Shown here: piece by piece, positions 42,237 through 52,769 of the stretch
Layout: every line of letters starts with the position of its first letter
Numbering within the stretch: the stretch's first letter is position 1
Assembly (NCBI GenBank): GCA_964022365.1
Contig: CAXHZN010000004.1
Location: 62,001 to 126,000, forward strand
Direction of reading: 5' to 3'
Source of the DNA: CAJXJP01 sp964022365
Lineage (GTDB): Bacteria; Patescibacteriota; Gracilibacteria; BD1-5; UBA6164
Length of the DNA: 64,000 nt
Notes under the pieces: model-generated
Told to the model about the DNA's origin: nothing
What the model saw: only the letters and a program-made list of their open reading frames with translations
Database searches by the model: none
Position numbers and translations under genes: made by a program

Positions 42237-42722
42237 ATGAACACATTAAACACTCAGTTACAAAAATTATTATTAGATGCAATAGTTGGTGTACTCATAG
42301 ATTTTGATGTCGAATTAGAAATTGATTCTTCACTTGAAGTTTCGTCTAAAAAGGTTCCAATGATTCACGTAAAAAATGAATTACAAATGGAATATTTACA
42401 AAACGAAAAAAATAACACCTTAGTTATTTTTCAGCATAATTTCCTTGCTGAATATATAAATCGATATGCTGAAGATGATGGTTTAGGTTTTCTATTTGAA
42501 AATGCTATTGTGAGCTTAGTTAAATACCACGATGATGGTTCGATAAAACTCTTTATTGAAGCTCACTCGGGTGGAAACGAGATAGCAGATGTTTCAAGAT
42601 TAGCAAACCTCGGTATTGATGCTGATTTAGTTTTTGAAACGATCGATTCTCTGATTCGTAGCGAAGACCCAGATATTTTTCATTCGCATGCAGATATAAA
42701 TGCTGCTTTAAATGAACAATAA
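42237..42722 (+). CDS. Hypothetical acidic protein, 161 aa
   Basis: Not recognised. The soluble, strongly acidic protein (DFDVELEIDSSLEV, YINRYAEDDGLGFLFENAI, CDS end ADINAALNEQ) has mixed helices and strands and no export signal. Its start has one of the best Shine-Dalgarno sites of the window (AAGGAG at 42224-42229). All seven glycines use GGN, which stands out against the TGA-rich neighbours. It is a single-gene unit with a leader containing a perfect palindrome and its own terminator. Confidence 0.75.
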   Translation: MNTLNTQLQKLLLDAIVGVLIDFDVELEIDSSLEVSSKKVPMIHVKNELQMEYLQNEKNNTLVIFQHNFLAEYINRYAEDDGLGFLFENAIVSLVKYHDDGSIKLFIEAHSGGNEIADVSRLANLGIDADLVFETIDSLIRSEDPDIFHSHADINAALNEQ

Positions 42723-42729
42723 TCTATCT

Positions 42730-42757
42730 AAAAAAAAAGCGCTTTTAGCGCTTTTTT
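42730..42757 (+). terminator. Intrinsic terminator
   Basis: The stem AAAAGCGC / GCGCTTTT around a short loop with a T run lies a few bases past the stop of the 161-residue gene. Confidence 0.88.
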
Positions 42758-42800
42758 ATTTGATCATTTCTTCTCCACATTTCATACAATAGTTTGCATC
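42753..42800 (-). pseudogene. Detached 3' fragment of the K+ channel gene
   Basis: These 48 bases match 43279-43326 with one difference. They correspond to the last roughly 14 codons of the channel gene (YCMKCGEEMIK and stop). The fragment has no start and lies 480 bases from the intact end, on the other side of the 131-residue gene. Confidence 0.8.
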
Positions 42801-42854
42801 CTTTAGATAAATAATTATATTTATCTAATTATTATTATCTATAAAAAATATATT

Positions 42855-43250
42855 ATGAAAAAAGTAATTTTTACTTTCATTTTATTACTAATATTTTTAT
42901 ATTTGTACTCAATGTACGAAAATAAAAATATTCAAACACAAATCGAAAAAAATGTTATTTCAAATCAAAATGAGATTTATACAAGTGATGATAACATGAT
43001 TCATTTACCATCTAATGAAATTATAAATTCATTAACACAGGAAGATTTTATTTGATTTTTAGTAGCAAGCAGTCCAAGTTGAAAGGTTTGACAAATGAAA
43101 AAAAATCCCAAAACAAATGAATTATTGCAACGAAATGTAAACTGAGAAAATATTGAAAAATTTTTACAAATAAGAATTGATGAAATTAATGATGTACAAT
43201 TACAAAAAGATCTTTTAGAATTTAAACAAATCATCAAAGAATATAAATAA
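42855..43250 (+). CDS. Hypothetical membrane-anchored protein, 131 aa
   Basis: Not recognised. It has an N-terminal transmembrane helix or signal (KKVIFTFILLLIFLYLYSMY) followed by a polar, Asn/Gln/Glu-rich helical region (NIEKFLQIRIDEINDVQLQKDLLEF). Four TGA codons near residues 67-97 read as Gly. The gene and its terminator are flanked by two copies of the channel gene's 3' end, so it looks like a module inserted beside that gene. Confidence 0.7.
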
Positions 43251-43284
43251 AAAATACCTAAAATAATATTCTAGGTATTTTTTA
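43249..43284. terminator. Bidirectional intrinsic terminator
   Basis: The stem AAAATACCTA / TAGGTATTTT with A/T tails separates the 131-residue gene from the convergent channel gene. Confidence 0.85.
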
Positions 43285-44103
43285 TTTGATCATTTCTTCT
43301 CCACATTTCATACAATAATTTGCATCTCTAGGATTCATGGTTCTACATCTTTTACAAACTACTCCTCGAGTATGTTTATGTAAAATATTTTGATTACGAG
43401 CAGCTTCTTGAAATACCATTACGGTTACAGCCGAAAATAATCAGATAGTCAGTGGTCAGAGAAACACCAAAAAACTTCATAGAAATTTTCACATATCAGT
43501 GAGTGGATACATATCTCAAAAACCCACTGTTGTCATCGTAACTAATCCCCACCAAAGTGCCATTGGAATTGAAGTGAATTCTGTCCCTGAAATTCATCTT
43601 TCAGTAAAATAAACTGCAACAGAACCGATAAATAATATAATCGCAAACAACAAAGTTACTGCAGCATATTCATCTTTATATTCTCAAATTGCTTTTATAA
43701 ATCAACGCGTTAAAGGTATTTTTTTTAATAACCTCACAATCCTAAACACTCTTAAAATTCTTAAAACTTTTCAGAATTCTCCAACAACAAATACTCCCAA
43801 GAAAAATGGAAGAAATGATAATAAGTCGATAATTCTACCAATAGAAAAAATAAATGAAAGTTTGTGTTCTGCTTTAAATAATCTATAAAAATATTCCCAA
43901 GCAAAAACCAAAGAAATAATTGCTTCAAAAATATATAAAGATTTTTTATAAATTTCCTCATTATCTCAAAAACTTTCAAAAACCAATACCCCTACAAAAA
44001 TAATTATCAAAAAAGTTATGAAATGATTTATAAAATTTCATAATTTACTTTCGGGATTTTCTAAAATATTATTTTTATTTACTGGATTTTCAGCCAAAAT
44101 CAT
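43282..44103 (-). CDS. Voltage-gated K+ channel with C-terminal zinc ribbon
   Basis: The 273-residue protein is a six-helix Kv-type channel subunit. Helices S1-S3 fill residues 25-115, an S4-like segment has regularly spaced arginines (LRILRVFRIVRLLKKIP near 122-138), and the pore has the selectivity filter TVGFGD at 192-197 (its second glycine is TGA). After the last helix comes a short zinc-ribbon with two CxxC pairs (CKRCRTMNPRDANYCMKCGEE). The zinc ribbon is unusual for Kv channels and may be a small cytoplasmic binding or assembly module. The gene ends at a terminator shared with the 131-residue gene. Confidence 0.93.
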
Positions 44104-44141
44104 ATTTTTTAATTTTGTGATCACATTATTTTTTTACAAAT

Positions 44142-44171
44142 AAAAAACTACTATAATTATAGCAGTTTTTT
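44142..44171 (-). terminator. Intrinsic terminator
   Basis: The stem AAAAAACTACTATA / TATAGCAGTTTTTT (one mismatch) with a T run follows the 266-residue membrane-protein gene on its strand. Confidence 0.75.
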
Positions 44172-44189
44172 ATTTATATTGCAAAGAAA

Positions 44190-44990
44190 TTACTTCTTAT
44201 TAATCGAGTTAATTCTCATATCAATTTCGTTGATTATCAAAATATATGAATACATAACTTCAACTGGATAATATGTAAATTGATAAAAATATTTTTTATT
44301 TATATAAATATGAAAAAAACTTCTTGGGTATTTTTGCTTTAATTTCTCATTAAATATTCATATATCATTTCAAGAATTCATAAAATCAATAATATCAGAG
44401 TTATAGTTATGTAAATAATTTTCATAGTTTTGAGAAAATATAATATGATTATCAATAGATGAGAGATTCTTTTCGAGAGTATTATATAATGATTTTTTTA
44501 TGAAGTCTATTTTATCAAAATGTATTATTCTATTATGTGAGAATTCTGCTGATTCTTGCTCTATTTTTAAAAGATATTGATTGATAATATCTAAATCATC
44601 AAAAGAAACATATGAATCAATTTTATTTTGCAATTGAGTAAATCTATTATCAAAACACTGTTGTGTAGAACATTGAATATTTATATCTAAAAATACTTTT
44701 TCACTATTATTATTGAGATTATCAAAATAATTTTGATTAATTTGAATTTGAGAGAAAAAATAAAAAATATTATATATAATAAAACATAATATTAATATTC
44801 CCCCAAAATAAACATCCAAAATATTACTATTTTTATAATTCCTATATAGTAGAAAAAAATAAAATACAAGTAATACAAGAGAGAAAATACTAAATAAAAT
44901 ATTTTCACTCAATAGAGAAAAAATAATTAATGTAAAAATTATTATTAACAATAATATATATATTATTGTAGAAATTAATATAGGTAACAT
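44190..44990 (-). CDS. Hypothetical membrane protein, 266 aa
   Basis: Not recognised. Three transmembrane helices lie in the first 85 residues, followed by a roughly 180-residue polar domain, mostly helical, with two nearby cysteines (NIQCSTQQCFDN near 105-112). The reading frame crosses two TGA codons near residue 207, which an ordinary gene caller would take as the end. It is very AT-rich (Ile, Asn, Phe, Tyr). No operon partner is evident. Confidence 0.75.
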
Positions 44991-45128
44991 TTTTATTATA
45001 CATAAAAAAATAAAAATTTATTCCAAATAATATTATTGACAAAATTTAAAAAATCAATATTTCGTTTTTTCTTTTTAAAAATTAAAGCAAACAGACATAC
45101 AAAACCTAACAAAATATGGAGTCACACC

Positions 45129-45497
45129 ATGAAAAAAATACTTTTATCAATGGCATTTACTAGTTTTTGCTTAACAGCACAAGCAGTAGAAGTAATTGAT
45201 GCAGTTTGTTGAAAATTAGATGGACAAATACAATTTAAATATCAAGCAGGATTAACAGATGTCTTAAAGTATAAAAACTTTAATATAAGTGCATCTGATT
45301 ATCAAATTGGTGAATGGAGAACTATTCAAAAACCAATAAATTCAACAATTGGTCATGGAACTTTAACATACAAGTTAAGTATGTATCAAGAAGCTCCTGA
45401 TCTTAGTGAAATCATATCTTTTGATATTAGTACTTCTAATGGAACATTGTTATGGAGAGCTAGATGTACAAATAATTACGATCCAATAAACTCATAA
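45129..45497 (+). CDS. Small secreted protein, 122 aa
   Basis: The N-terminus is a clear Sec signal peptide (KKILLSMAFTSFCLTAQA, cut after AQA). The mature roughly 104-residue protein is beta-rich with two cysteines (DAVCGKLDG and RARCTNNYD), which could form a disulfide. The start has a Shine-Dalgarno GGAG seven bases upstream. One TGA reads as Gly directly after the first cysteine. I recognise no family. It is a single transcription unit with its own terminator. Confidence 0.8.
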
Positions 45498-45510
45498 TTT
45501 TTTTACAAAT

Positions 45511-45540
45511 AAAAAAACCGAATTATTTCGGTTTTTTTTT
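45511..45540. terminator. Bidirectional intrinsic terminator
   Basis: The stem AAAAACCGAA / TTCGGTTTTT with A/T tails separates the secreted-protein gene from the M48 protease gene. Confidence 0.88.
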
Positions 45541-46780
45541 ATTTTTTTACATTTCTGAGTGCAGCAAATCTTTTTAAAGGATTTGGATGTGAATAATAGA
45601 AAAATTCAAATGCTGGATGTGGAGTGAGATTTGAAAGATTATTTCTCGATAATTTTTTCAAAGCACTAATTAATTTTTCTGCATCATAATGTTTTGCAGC
45701 AAATTCATCGGCTTCATATTCATTTTTTCTTGATAATAAACTTGTAAGTAATCCCATTACAATAGAAATTGGAGCGAATAATATTCCAAAAGCAATTGCT
45801 CAAACATGAAAACTTCATTCACTTGAACCTAAGGCTTGAGAAACTTCTGGAAAACTTAAAGCTAAACCAAAAACAAAAAGCATAAATCCTGTTTGTACAA
45901 TTGAAAACGCTAACATTTGAAATGTATGTTTTCTTTTATAATGACCAATTTCATGAGCAAGAACAGCAACTAATTCTTGAGTTTCCAGGTCATTTATAAG
46001 TGTATCGTATAAAACAATTCTTTTATTTGGACCAAGTCCAGAAAAATACGCGTTTGCTTTACTTGATCTTTTTGAACCATCAATAACATAAATATTATCG
46101 AGTTTAAATCCTACTTTATTTGAAAATTCTTGGATTGCATTTCTCAATTCCCCATCTTCTAGCGGAGTTTGTTTATTAAAAATCGGCACAATTACTGACG
46201 AATAAAACATCATGAAAAATACAGAAATAAATGTCATCAAAATCCAAGCATACCACCAAAAATTATTTCCAGCAATAGAATAAATCCAAACAATTAGTGA
46301 TAAAATTCATCCTCCTAAGAGAGCAGATAAAATCAATCATTTAATTGTGTCGAGGAAAAATAATTTTTTTGACATTTTATTAAATCAAAATTTTTCTTCG
46401 ATTACAAAAGTTGAATAATAACTAAATGGTAATCCAATAATAGTTTGAAATAATGTAATAATTCCAAAGAAATACAGAGCAATAACAATTTGATTATCTG
46501 TAAATTGTCTTACAAATTCATCTAAATATCCAAAACCTCAAAATGCTAACATTCCAAGTGTTACGATAATCGAAAGTATTGAAGAAATCATTCCAAAACT
46601 ATATTTCGTCTTTTCGTATTCTAAAGATTGAGCATATTTTTTTTCATCGTACACTTCTTTGAGCTCTTGTGGTAATTCTGCTGCTTTATTTTTATGATTT
46701 AAAAATCATAGAGTTTTTTTTTTTTTTTCTTCTCAAATAACCAAAGCAATAATAATTAATAATATATTTTCTGGTGTCAT
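45539..46780 (-). CDS. M48 family zinc metalloprotease (Ste24/CAAX protease-like)
   Basis: The 413-residue membrane protease has several transmembrane helices and the metal site HEIGH near 275-279, with the third ligand in NEYEADEFAA near 343. PNKRIVLYDTLI and YSHPNPLKRFAAL fit the Ste24 group, which cleaves or checks membrane proteins. The glycine of many motifs is TGA. The coding region contains a run of 15 A (on the coding strand) at residues 18-22; with 15 the frame is open and the ATG at 46780 is used. It lies 18 bases after cysS and ends at a terminator. Confidence 0.93.
46714..46728. repeat. 15-base A/T homopolymer inside the M48 protease gene
   Basis: Fifteen consecutive T on the + strand (A on the coding strand) fall in codons 18-22. 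A change of one base would frameshift the protease after about 20 residues, so this is a candidate slippage site. Confidence 0.9.
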
Positions 46781-46798
46781 TATATTTTATTCTAATAA

Positions 46799-48262
46799 TT
46801 AAACTTTTTCTACATAACTTCCCTCTCTTGAATCTATAATTTTGTATCCTTGAGATAATAATTCATCTCTGAGAGTATCAGCAGTTTCGAAATCTTTATC
46901 AGTTTTTGCTTGATTTCTTTTTTCTAATAATTCTAAAATTTCAGCTGGAGTTTCTTCTTCCAGTTCGATAATACTAAAATCTACGATAGCTAAAACATCG
47001 TTAAATGTTTCAAACATATCCATTAAAGCCATTTCTTCTTCTAGAGAAAAAGTTTTATCAGCCACTCAAGTATTTACAAATTTTATAAAACTATGAAATT
47101 CTGCAATTGCTTCTGGCATATTGAAATCATCTTCTATTCTTGCCATATATTCTGAAACAACAATTTGCATTTCATCTCTAAAATTTCTAGAAATCCCAAA
47201 AACATCTTTTTCACCAGCATCAATACTTCTTGATAAAGTTTTGAGTGTTTCATCAACTTTTTTAATTGTATTGAGATTTGCTTCAATTTTATCAAATGAA
47301 AAATCTACACTATCTCCATATTTACCATTCATAAAACCAAGACGAATAGCTCTAAATAAATCAGAATTTTTTACATCAGAATATTTTTTTTCTAAATCAT
47401 CGAGTGTATAAAAATTATTTGCAGATTTAGACATTTTTTTACCATCAACTGTAAGATGACCTGAATGTAACCAATATTTTGCAAATTCTTTTCTCGTACA
47501 TGCTTCAGTTTGTGCAACTTCATTTTGGTGATGAGGAAAAACTAAATCACATCCTCCCATATGAATATCTATTTGAGCTCCAAAATATTTCATATTACAA
47601 GCACTACATTCAATATGCCAACCTGGTCTTCATTTTAAAATTGTTTTTTCTCCATTGATTAAAAATTCTTCTTCCCAAAAATTTTCTCCATCTTCTGGTT
47701 TATATGCTTTCCATAATACAAAATCTGCTGCTGAATCTTTATCGTATTCATCATTATCAATTCTTACAGATTCTTTCATTCATTTCATATCAAGATTTGC
47801 AAGTTTCCCATATTTAGAAAAAGATTTAACTGAAAAATATACACTTCCATCGTCAGCTAAATATGCATTTTTTCTATTAATCATAGTTTGAATCATTCTA
47901 ACCATTTCTGGTATAAGAGTTGTTACTGGTACAATATGATCTGCAGGAATAATCCCTAATTTTTGAATATCATCTAGAAAAATATCTGTATATTTTTCAG
48001 TAAAATCAGATAATTTTTCTCCCGCTGCTTGAGAATCTCTAATAGTTTTATCATCTACATCAGTTATATTCATAACTGTTTCTACTCTATTTCCTAGAAA
48101 TTTAAGTGATCTCACAACTATATCACAAAAAACATAGGTTCTTAAATTCCCTATGTGCGCATTGTTATATACTGTTGGTCCACAGTAATAAACCTTTATT
48201 GCATCTTGTTTAAGTGGTTTAAATTCTTCTTTTTTTCTTGTTTTTGTATTAAATAGTTCCAT
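46799..48262 (-). CDS. cysS: Cysteinyl-tRNA synthetase
   Basis: The 487-residue class I enzyme charges tRNA-Cys. Motifs are VYYCGPTVYNNAHIGNLRTYV near 24-44 (zinc Cys and HIGN), GRPGWHIECSACNMKYFG near 205 (zinc Cys), DLVFPHHQNEVAQTEA near 233 and the KMSKS loop GKKMSKSANNF near 265. Several glycines are TGA, but most are GGN. The gene is directly upstream of the M48 protease gene with 18 bases between. Confidence 0.97.
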
Positions 48263-48286
48263 TTTTTATAGTAAATTATTATTATT

Positions 48287-48562
48287 TTATTTCTTTTTTT
48301 TCTTTGGTTTTGGTTGAATTAATTCAGCAGCTTTGGCTGGGTTCATATAATTATGAATTGTTTCATCAATTTTTACATTTGGTCATTTTTTACATTGGCC
48401 CATACATTTTGAATCCTCTATAATTACATTATTTAAAGAAAATTTTTGCTTATCATTTTCCAATCTTGTGTTGATATATTTACAAAAACGTTCTGTGCAG
48501 GTCTTTCAATGACATACTTGTACTTTCATTTTTTTAATTTTATTTTTAATAATTGTGCTCAT
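48287..48562 (-). CDS. Thioredoxin-like 2Fe-2S ferredoxin
   Basis: The 91-residue protein shows four cysteines in the thioredoxin-like ferredoxin pattern (NuoE/Shethna type): VCHGKTCTERFCKY near 17-28 and DSKCMGQCKKGPNVKI near 53-65. The C-terminus is Lys-rich. A Shine-Dalgarno-like AAAGGTGAT precedes the start. Two TGA codons read as Gly at conserved positions. It lies upstream of cysS with a 24-base gap, so it may be the first gene of that operon. Confidence 0.85.
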
Positions 48563-48681
48563 TGTAATCACCTTTCTAAAATAATCAAAAAGAAAAAAAG
48601 CAAAAAAGTTTAAAAAAGTTTTGACTTTAATCTAAATTTTCATATTATCTGTCTCGCTGAAACGCAAACGAAAATATTTAT

Positions 48682-48756
48682 GCCGGGATAGCTCAGGGGT
48701 AGAGCAGGGGACTGAAAATCCCTGTGTCGCAAGTTCAAATCTCGCTCTCGGCACCA
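48682..48756 (+). tRNA. tRNA-Phe (anticodon GAA)
   Basis: The acceptor GCCGGGA pairs with TCTCGGC, followed by ACCA. The anticodon loop reads CTGAAAA in a GGGGA/TCCCT stem, with D and T arms (GTTCAAAT) in place. The CCA end is encoded. Confidence 0.97.
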
Positions 48757-48770
48757 TTTCAATAAAAAAG

Positions 48771-48816
48771 AAAAAACTCAAATCGAATCTTCACTGATTT
48801 GACTTGAGTTTTTTTA
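48771..48816. terminator. Intrinsic terminator between two tRNA genes
   Basis: A long stem AAAAACTCAA..ATC / GAT..TTGAGTTTTT with a T run follows tRNA-Phe and lies three bases before tRNA-Leu, so the tRNAs are separate transcripts or the Leu promoter is very compact. Confidence 0.7.
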
Positions 48817-48819
48817 TTC

Positions 48820-48907
48820 GCGGGGGTGGTGAAACGGTAGACACGCACGCTTGAGGGGCGTGTGGACAATTACGTCCGTGAGGGTTCAAATCCCTCTCTC
48901 CGCACCA
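48820..48907 (+). tRNA. tRNA-Leu (anticodon GAG)
   Basis: The acceptor GCGGGGG pairs with CTCCGC, with an encoded ACCA end. The anticodon loop is CTTGAGG and a class II variable arm follows (GTGGACAATTACGTCC). It reads CTC and CTT codons, and CTC is a common Leu codon in the window. Confidence 0.97.
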
Positions 48908-48940
48908 AATTGAAATAAACTATTCAGATTATACAAAACA

Positions 48941-48972
48941 AACACTATCGAGCCGTATCCTAGTGTTTTTTT
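48941..48972 (+). terminator. Intrinsic terminator after tRNA-Leu
   Basis: The stem AACACTA / TAGTGTT with a roughly 15-base loop and a T run lies 33 bases past the tRNA-Leu CCA end. Confidence 0.75.
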
Positions 48973-49012
48973 GTTGCAAAAAAATACATTTAGAAATTTC
49001 TATATGTATTTT

Positions 49013-50377
49013 TTATTTTTTTATTAGAATATGTTCGTCAAGTAAATATTCATATTTTTCTTGATTACCAAAGTTAATTAATATAAATGTAATCTTATTT
49101 TCTTCTTGTGAAAATTTAGCTTCCTTGATACTCATAAAGTAATTTTTTGGTAAATATTTTCAAGAATTATTATCTATTTGAGGAGAAAAAGTAAATATTT
49201 TTATCTTATTATCTTCAGAGATATAAAAAGCATCTATTATTCACTTATTCCATACAACTTCTAAACTTCCCTTTTTAAGTTCGAAATTCTGTATTGTTTC
49301 TTCGTGTATTATTTTTATAACTTTCGAATCAAAAGTATTTTTATAAAAATTTATTCTCACTAAAAATTTTTCCATTTTTCAGGTCACTTCATTAAGAGAA
49401 ACTATTTCAAAATCTGAACTATTTTCAGATATAGCTTCATTTCAAGCTATAAAATATTCATAATTTTCATAATCACTATATTTTGTCTTAAATTCCTGAA
49501 ATGAAATATTTGGTTGATATTTTAATCCATATGCATTCTCAAATTTTCAATTTGATAGATTATTATAATAATTATTAACCATAGTATAATTATCATATTT
49601 TCACTCTAATGCATTTTCATAATTATAAAATGGTCATAATAAAATATCTTCATATAAATTATATCTATAATATATATTCATTTCCCATTGATTTGCTTCA
49701 AATAAAAGTGTCGTATTATTATTGATTAATTCAAAATTATTAAATGTGTAACGCGTAGAAATCCGATCGTATCTTTGATAATTCTGATCATATTGAATTT
49801 CTCGAGATAAAATAAGCTTTTTTTCGCCATTTGTATCAATAAATAAATTTTTCTTTCATTTATTCCACTCAACTATTGCTTTTCAACCTTGAAATTTAAA
49901 TGTATTTAAAACTTCATGTGTCACAATTTTTGTATCAAGAGTTTTTAATTTATTATCTATCATTTCAAAAATAGAAATATATTTTGTCATATTTTTATTT
50001 TCTCTATTGAATAAGATAATTTCTACTTTTGCTTTAGTTTTTTCTTCATTTATTTCATCAAATTTATCAATAACAAATTCTTCATTTTCAATTAAGGCAT
50101 AATTTTTTTTGAATTCTTCAAAACTTAATTCTGGTTTATATTTTAATTCATAGGCACTTTGATAATCCTGATAAGATAAATAATTTACAAAATAATCAGT
50201 CAATAATCAATAAAATGTAATTTTTTCTTCGTTATTTTCTTTTATTTCTCTATTATTAATTTTATCTTGTTTATTTTCTATTGATTCTTCTAGATTTTTA
50301 TTATTTTCTGGAATTGCTTCTTCATTTTGACAAGAAAATAATAAAAAACATAGCAGAACAACTCATATTTTTTTCAT
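49013..50377 (-). CDS. Lipoprotein with two tandem copies of an unknown domain
   Basis: The 454-residue protein begins with a lipoprotein signal (GVVLLCFLLFSC, lipid on Cys16). The mature part contains two related domains: SYQDYQSAYELKYKPELSFEEFKKNY near 70 and SNGKFENAYGLKYQPNISFQEFKTKY near 265. Each is followed by a beta-rich part with a VEWNKG / VVWNKG landmark. The repeat unit, roughly 130 residues with an initial helical segment and a curved sheet, resembles NTF2-like folds (inference only). It is anchored on the outer face of the membrane. Its function is unknown. Several TGA codons encode Gly, including the one that follows LNTFKFQ. Confidence 0.8.
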
Positions 50378-50434
50378 GTTATTTTATTATAAATAATTTT
50401 TTATACTATATATCAAATATTTTGTATGTAAAAT

Positions 50435-50465
50435 AAAAAACTGATTTTAAAAATCAGTTTTTTTA
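50435..50465 (-). terminator. Intrinsic terminator after the PBP gene
   Basis: The stem AAAACTGATTTT / AAAATCAGTTTT with a T run follows the stop codon of the penicillin-binding protein gene on its strand. Confidence 0.85.
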
Positions 50466-52757
50466 TTTTTTTGGAACTTTATATACATCAAGTAAATATT
50501 CTGCGATATCTCTGAAAATATATGATGAAGTTGAACCTCAGTAGTTGCTCGTTCTTGGTCTTTCAAGTTTTACAATAACTACAAATTTCGGATCTTCGGC
50601 TGGTCAATATCAGGCAAAAGATGCATTTGTTGAGGCAACTCAATCTTCATATCAACCTCTAGATGCAATCTGAGCAGTACCAGTCTTCCCTGCTAAATTA
50701 TATCACTCAATATATGCTTTATTAGCAGCTCAATCAGTAATACCATGAACTAAAAGTTTTGTCATGAGTTTAGAAGTAGATTCTTTTAATACTCTTCTTT
50801 GTATTTCTGTTTTATAGGTAATTGTTTTCCCATCTGAAAATTCTATACTATCCACAACTCTTGGAGTATAATATAATCCTCCATTTGCAATTACAGAGTA
50901 TGCAGCTGCCATTTGAAGTGGAGTAACTGACATACCTAAACCGTATGAATTTGTATAAAATCTTGTATCTCAAAGTTTTGTCCAATTTTCTAATTTCCCA
51001 GCTGTTTCTCACTCTAAAGTAACTCAAGTTTTTGAATCAAAACCAAAATTTTCAAAATAATTATATACCATTAATTTTCATAATTTTTGTACCATACGGA
51101 CAAATCAAACATTACAAGAATAATCCAAAGCATTTGAAAAACTTTTTAATCATCCACAGTTTGTTTTATCAACATTTCCTATGGTAAAAGGTCCTACTGT
51201 TAACTTATTATTATCTTGATATAAATCATTTGGTCAAAATTCATTTGTATCTAAACCAATAGCAAAAATAATAGATTTCATTATTGAACCTGGTTCGTAT
51301 AGTGAAGAAATAGCATCATTTTGGTATACGGCTGGTCAAAAACCATTTTTATATTTATATTTCACTATAAGAGAATTTCATAATTCTTCTCTTGTTGCTT
51401 CCCTTAAAAAAATTTCTTTATTATCATAATAATATTTAATTCCTTCTTGAGAATCTTCAACAAATACAGGATATCACAATAAATCAACTAATGGATTTGG
51501 ATATTTAGAATAACGTACTTTTTCTAATTCATATACATCAGAAAAATTATTTAAATCATAGGTTGGATAATTTGCCATTGATAAAATTCTTCATGTTTTT
51601 GGTTCCATGACTACAACTGTTCATTTATTTGCTCTATATTTTTTTACTCCGTCTTCTAAAATTTCTTCTACTTTTTTTTGTATATTTCTATCGATTGTTG
51701 TATGAATTTCAACTCATTGAGTATCTCAACTATTCTCGTTTAATCAAATAGGATTAATTATTCTCCCATAAATATCTTTTCTAGAAACCAGTTTCCCACT
51801 ATTTCATTTTAAATAATCATCAAAATATCATTCTAAACCATAATGCCCTCTTCATCATCCGTCGACAAATCATGTCACTTGAGAGGCAATATCTTTTTCT
51901 GGATAATATCTATTTGGTCTAGGATTTAAAATAACAAAGCTTCATACTCTTTGCTCTTTATCCATTAAACCACTTTTTAAGGCTGTTTGCTCTTCATCAA
52001 GATATTCTTTTACATATTCAGAAGCTGTGATAGACAATTTATTCATTATAGGAACATAACGGATTTTTCTTTGTCTAAGAAGTGAATTTAATCTATCTTC
52101 TTCAATATTCATGATTGCGGATAATTTTTCTACCACTGTTTCCAATTGAGTTATTTCTTGAGGATTTGCATAAACATATGGAAAATTTGGATAAATTCAT
52201 TGCAATCCTAATGCTTTTATTGCATCAATTTTTATTTGATCAAGTTCTTTATCAATAAATACACTATTTACAAATTCTTGATTAATTTTCTCATATAAAA
52301 AATCTCAAATTAATTTTTTTATATATTCTTGATTATATTGAAACTCTGGTAATTCTATTTTTTTTAGAAATTTTAAAATATTATCATAACAATCATTACG
52401 ATTTACAGTTTCACATGTTTCTTTATATACTACTTCAACTAAAAATTTTTGTAAATTTTGTTTTGATCATTCAACTTGAGGATCAATAGCAATATCATAT
52501 AAATTTAAAGAAGTTGCTAAAATAGTTCCGTCATTTGTATCGCTATAAATACTTCATCTTGTCACAGGAACAGTTACTTCTCAGATTTGTTGATTATCGG
52601 CTAATTCTGCGTAAAATGATTTATCAAAAACAGTATATTGAAATATTTTACTGACAATAAATAAGCAAAATAACACAAAAAATCATGCAACAAAGTACAA
52701 TCTATTTATAGAATCTAGTTTTTTGAGTAATTTTTGAATTTGTTTTTCTGCCCTCAT
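50463..52757 (-). CDS. Class B penicillin-binding protein (FtsI/PBP2-like transpeptidase)
   Basis: The 764-residue protein has a short cytoplasmic basic segment, one transmembrane helix (about 20-42), a dimerisation domain (VPVTRGSIYSDTNDGTIL, GSFVILNPRPNRYYPEKDIASQVTGFV) and a transpeptidase domain. The active site shows PGSIMKS with the nucleophile Ser491, the second motif SCN (NALDYSCNVGF) and the third motif KTGTAQ near 690. A GYGPAEDPKFVVIV end completes the family pattern. It crosslinks septal or elongation peptidoglycan. It follows the MurL-like gene by 12 bases, so both cell-wall genes are co-transcribed. Confidence 0.96.
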
Positions 52758-52769
52758 ATTTTTTATTTT

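Noticed and set aside
47121..47411. 96-codon + strand frame opposite cysS
   Set aside because: It is a mirror of the CysRS coding frame without its own ribosome site or homology.
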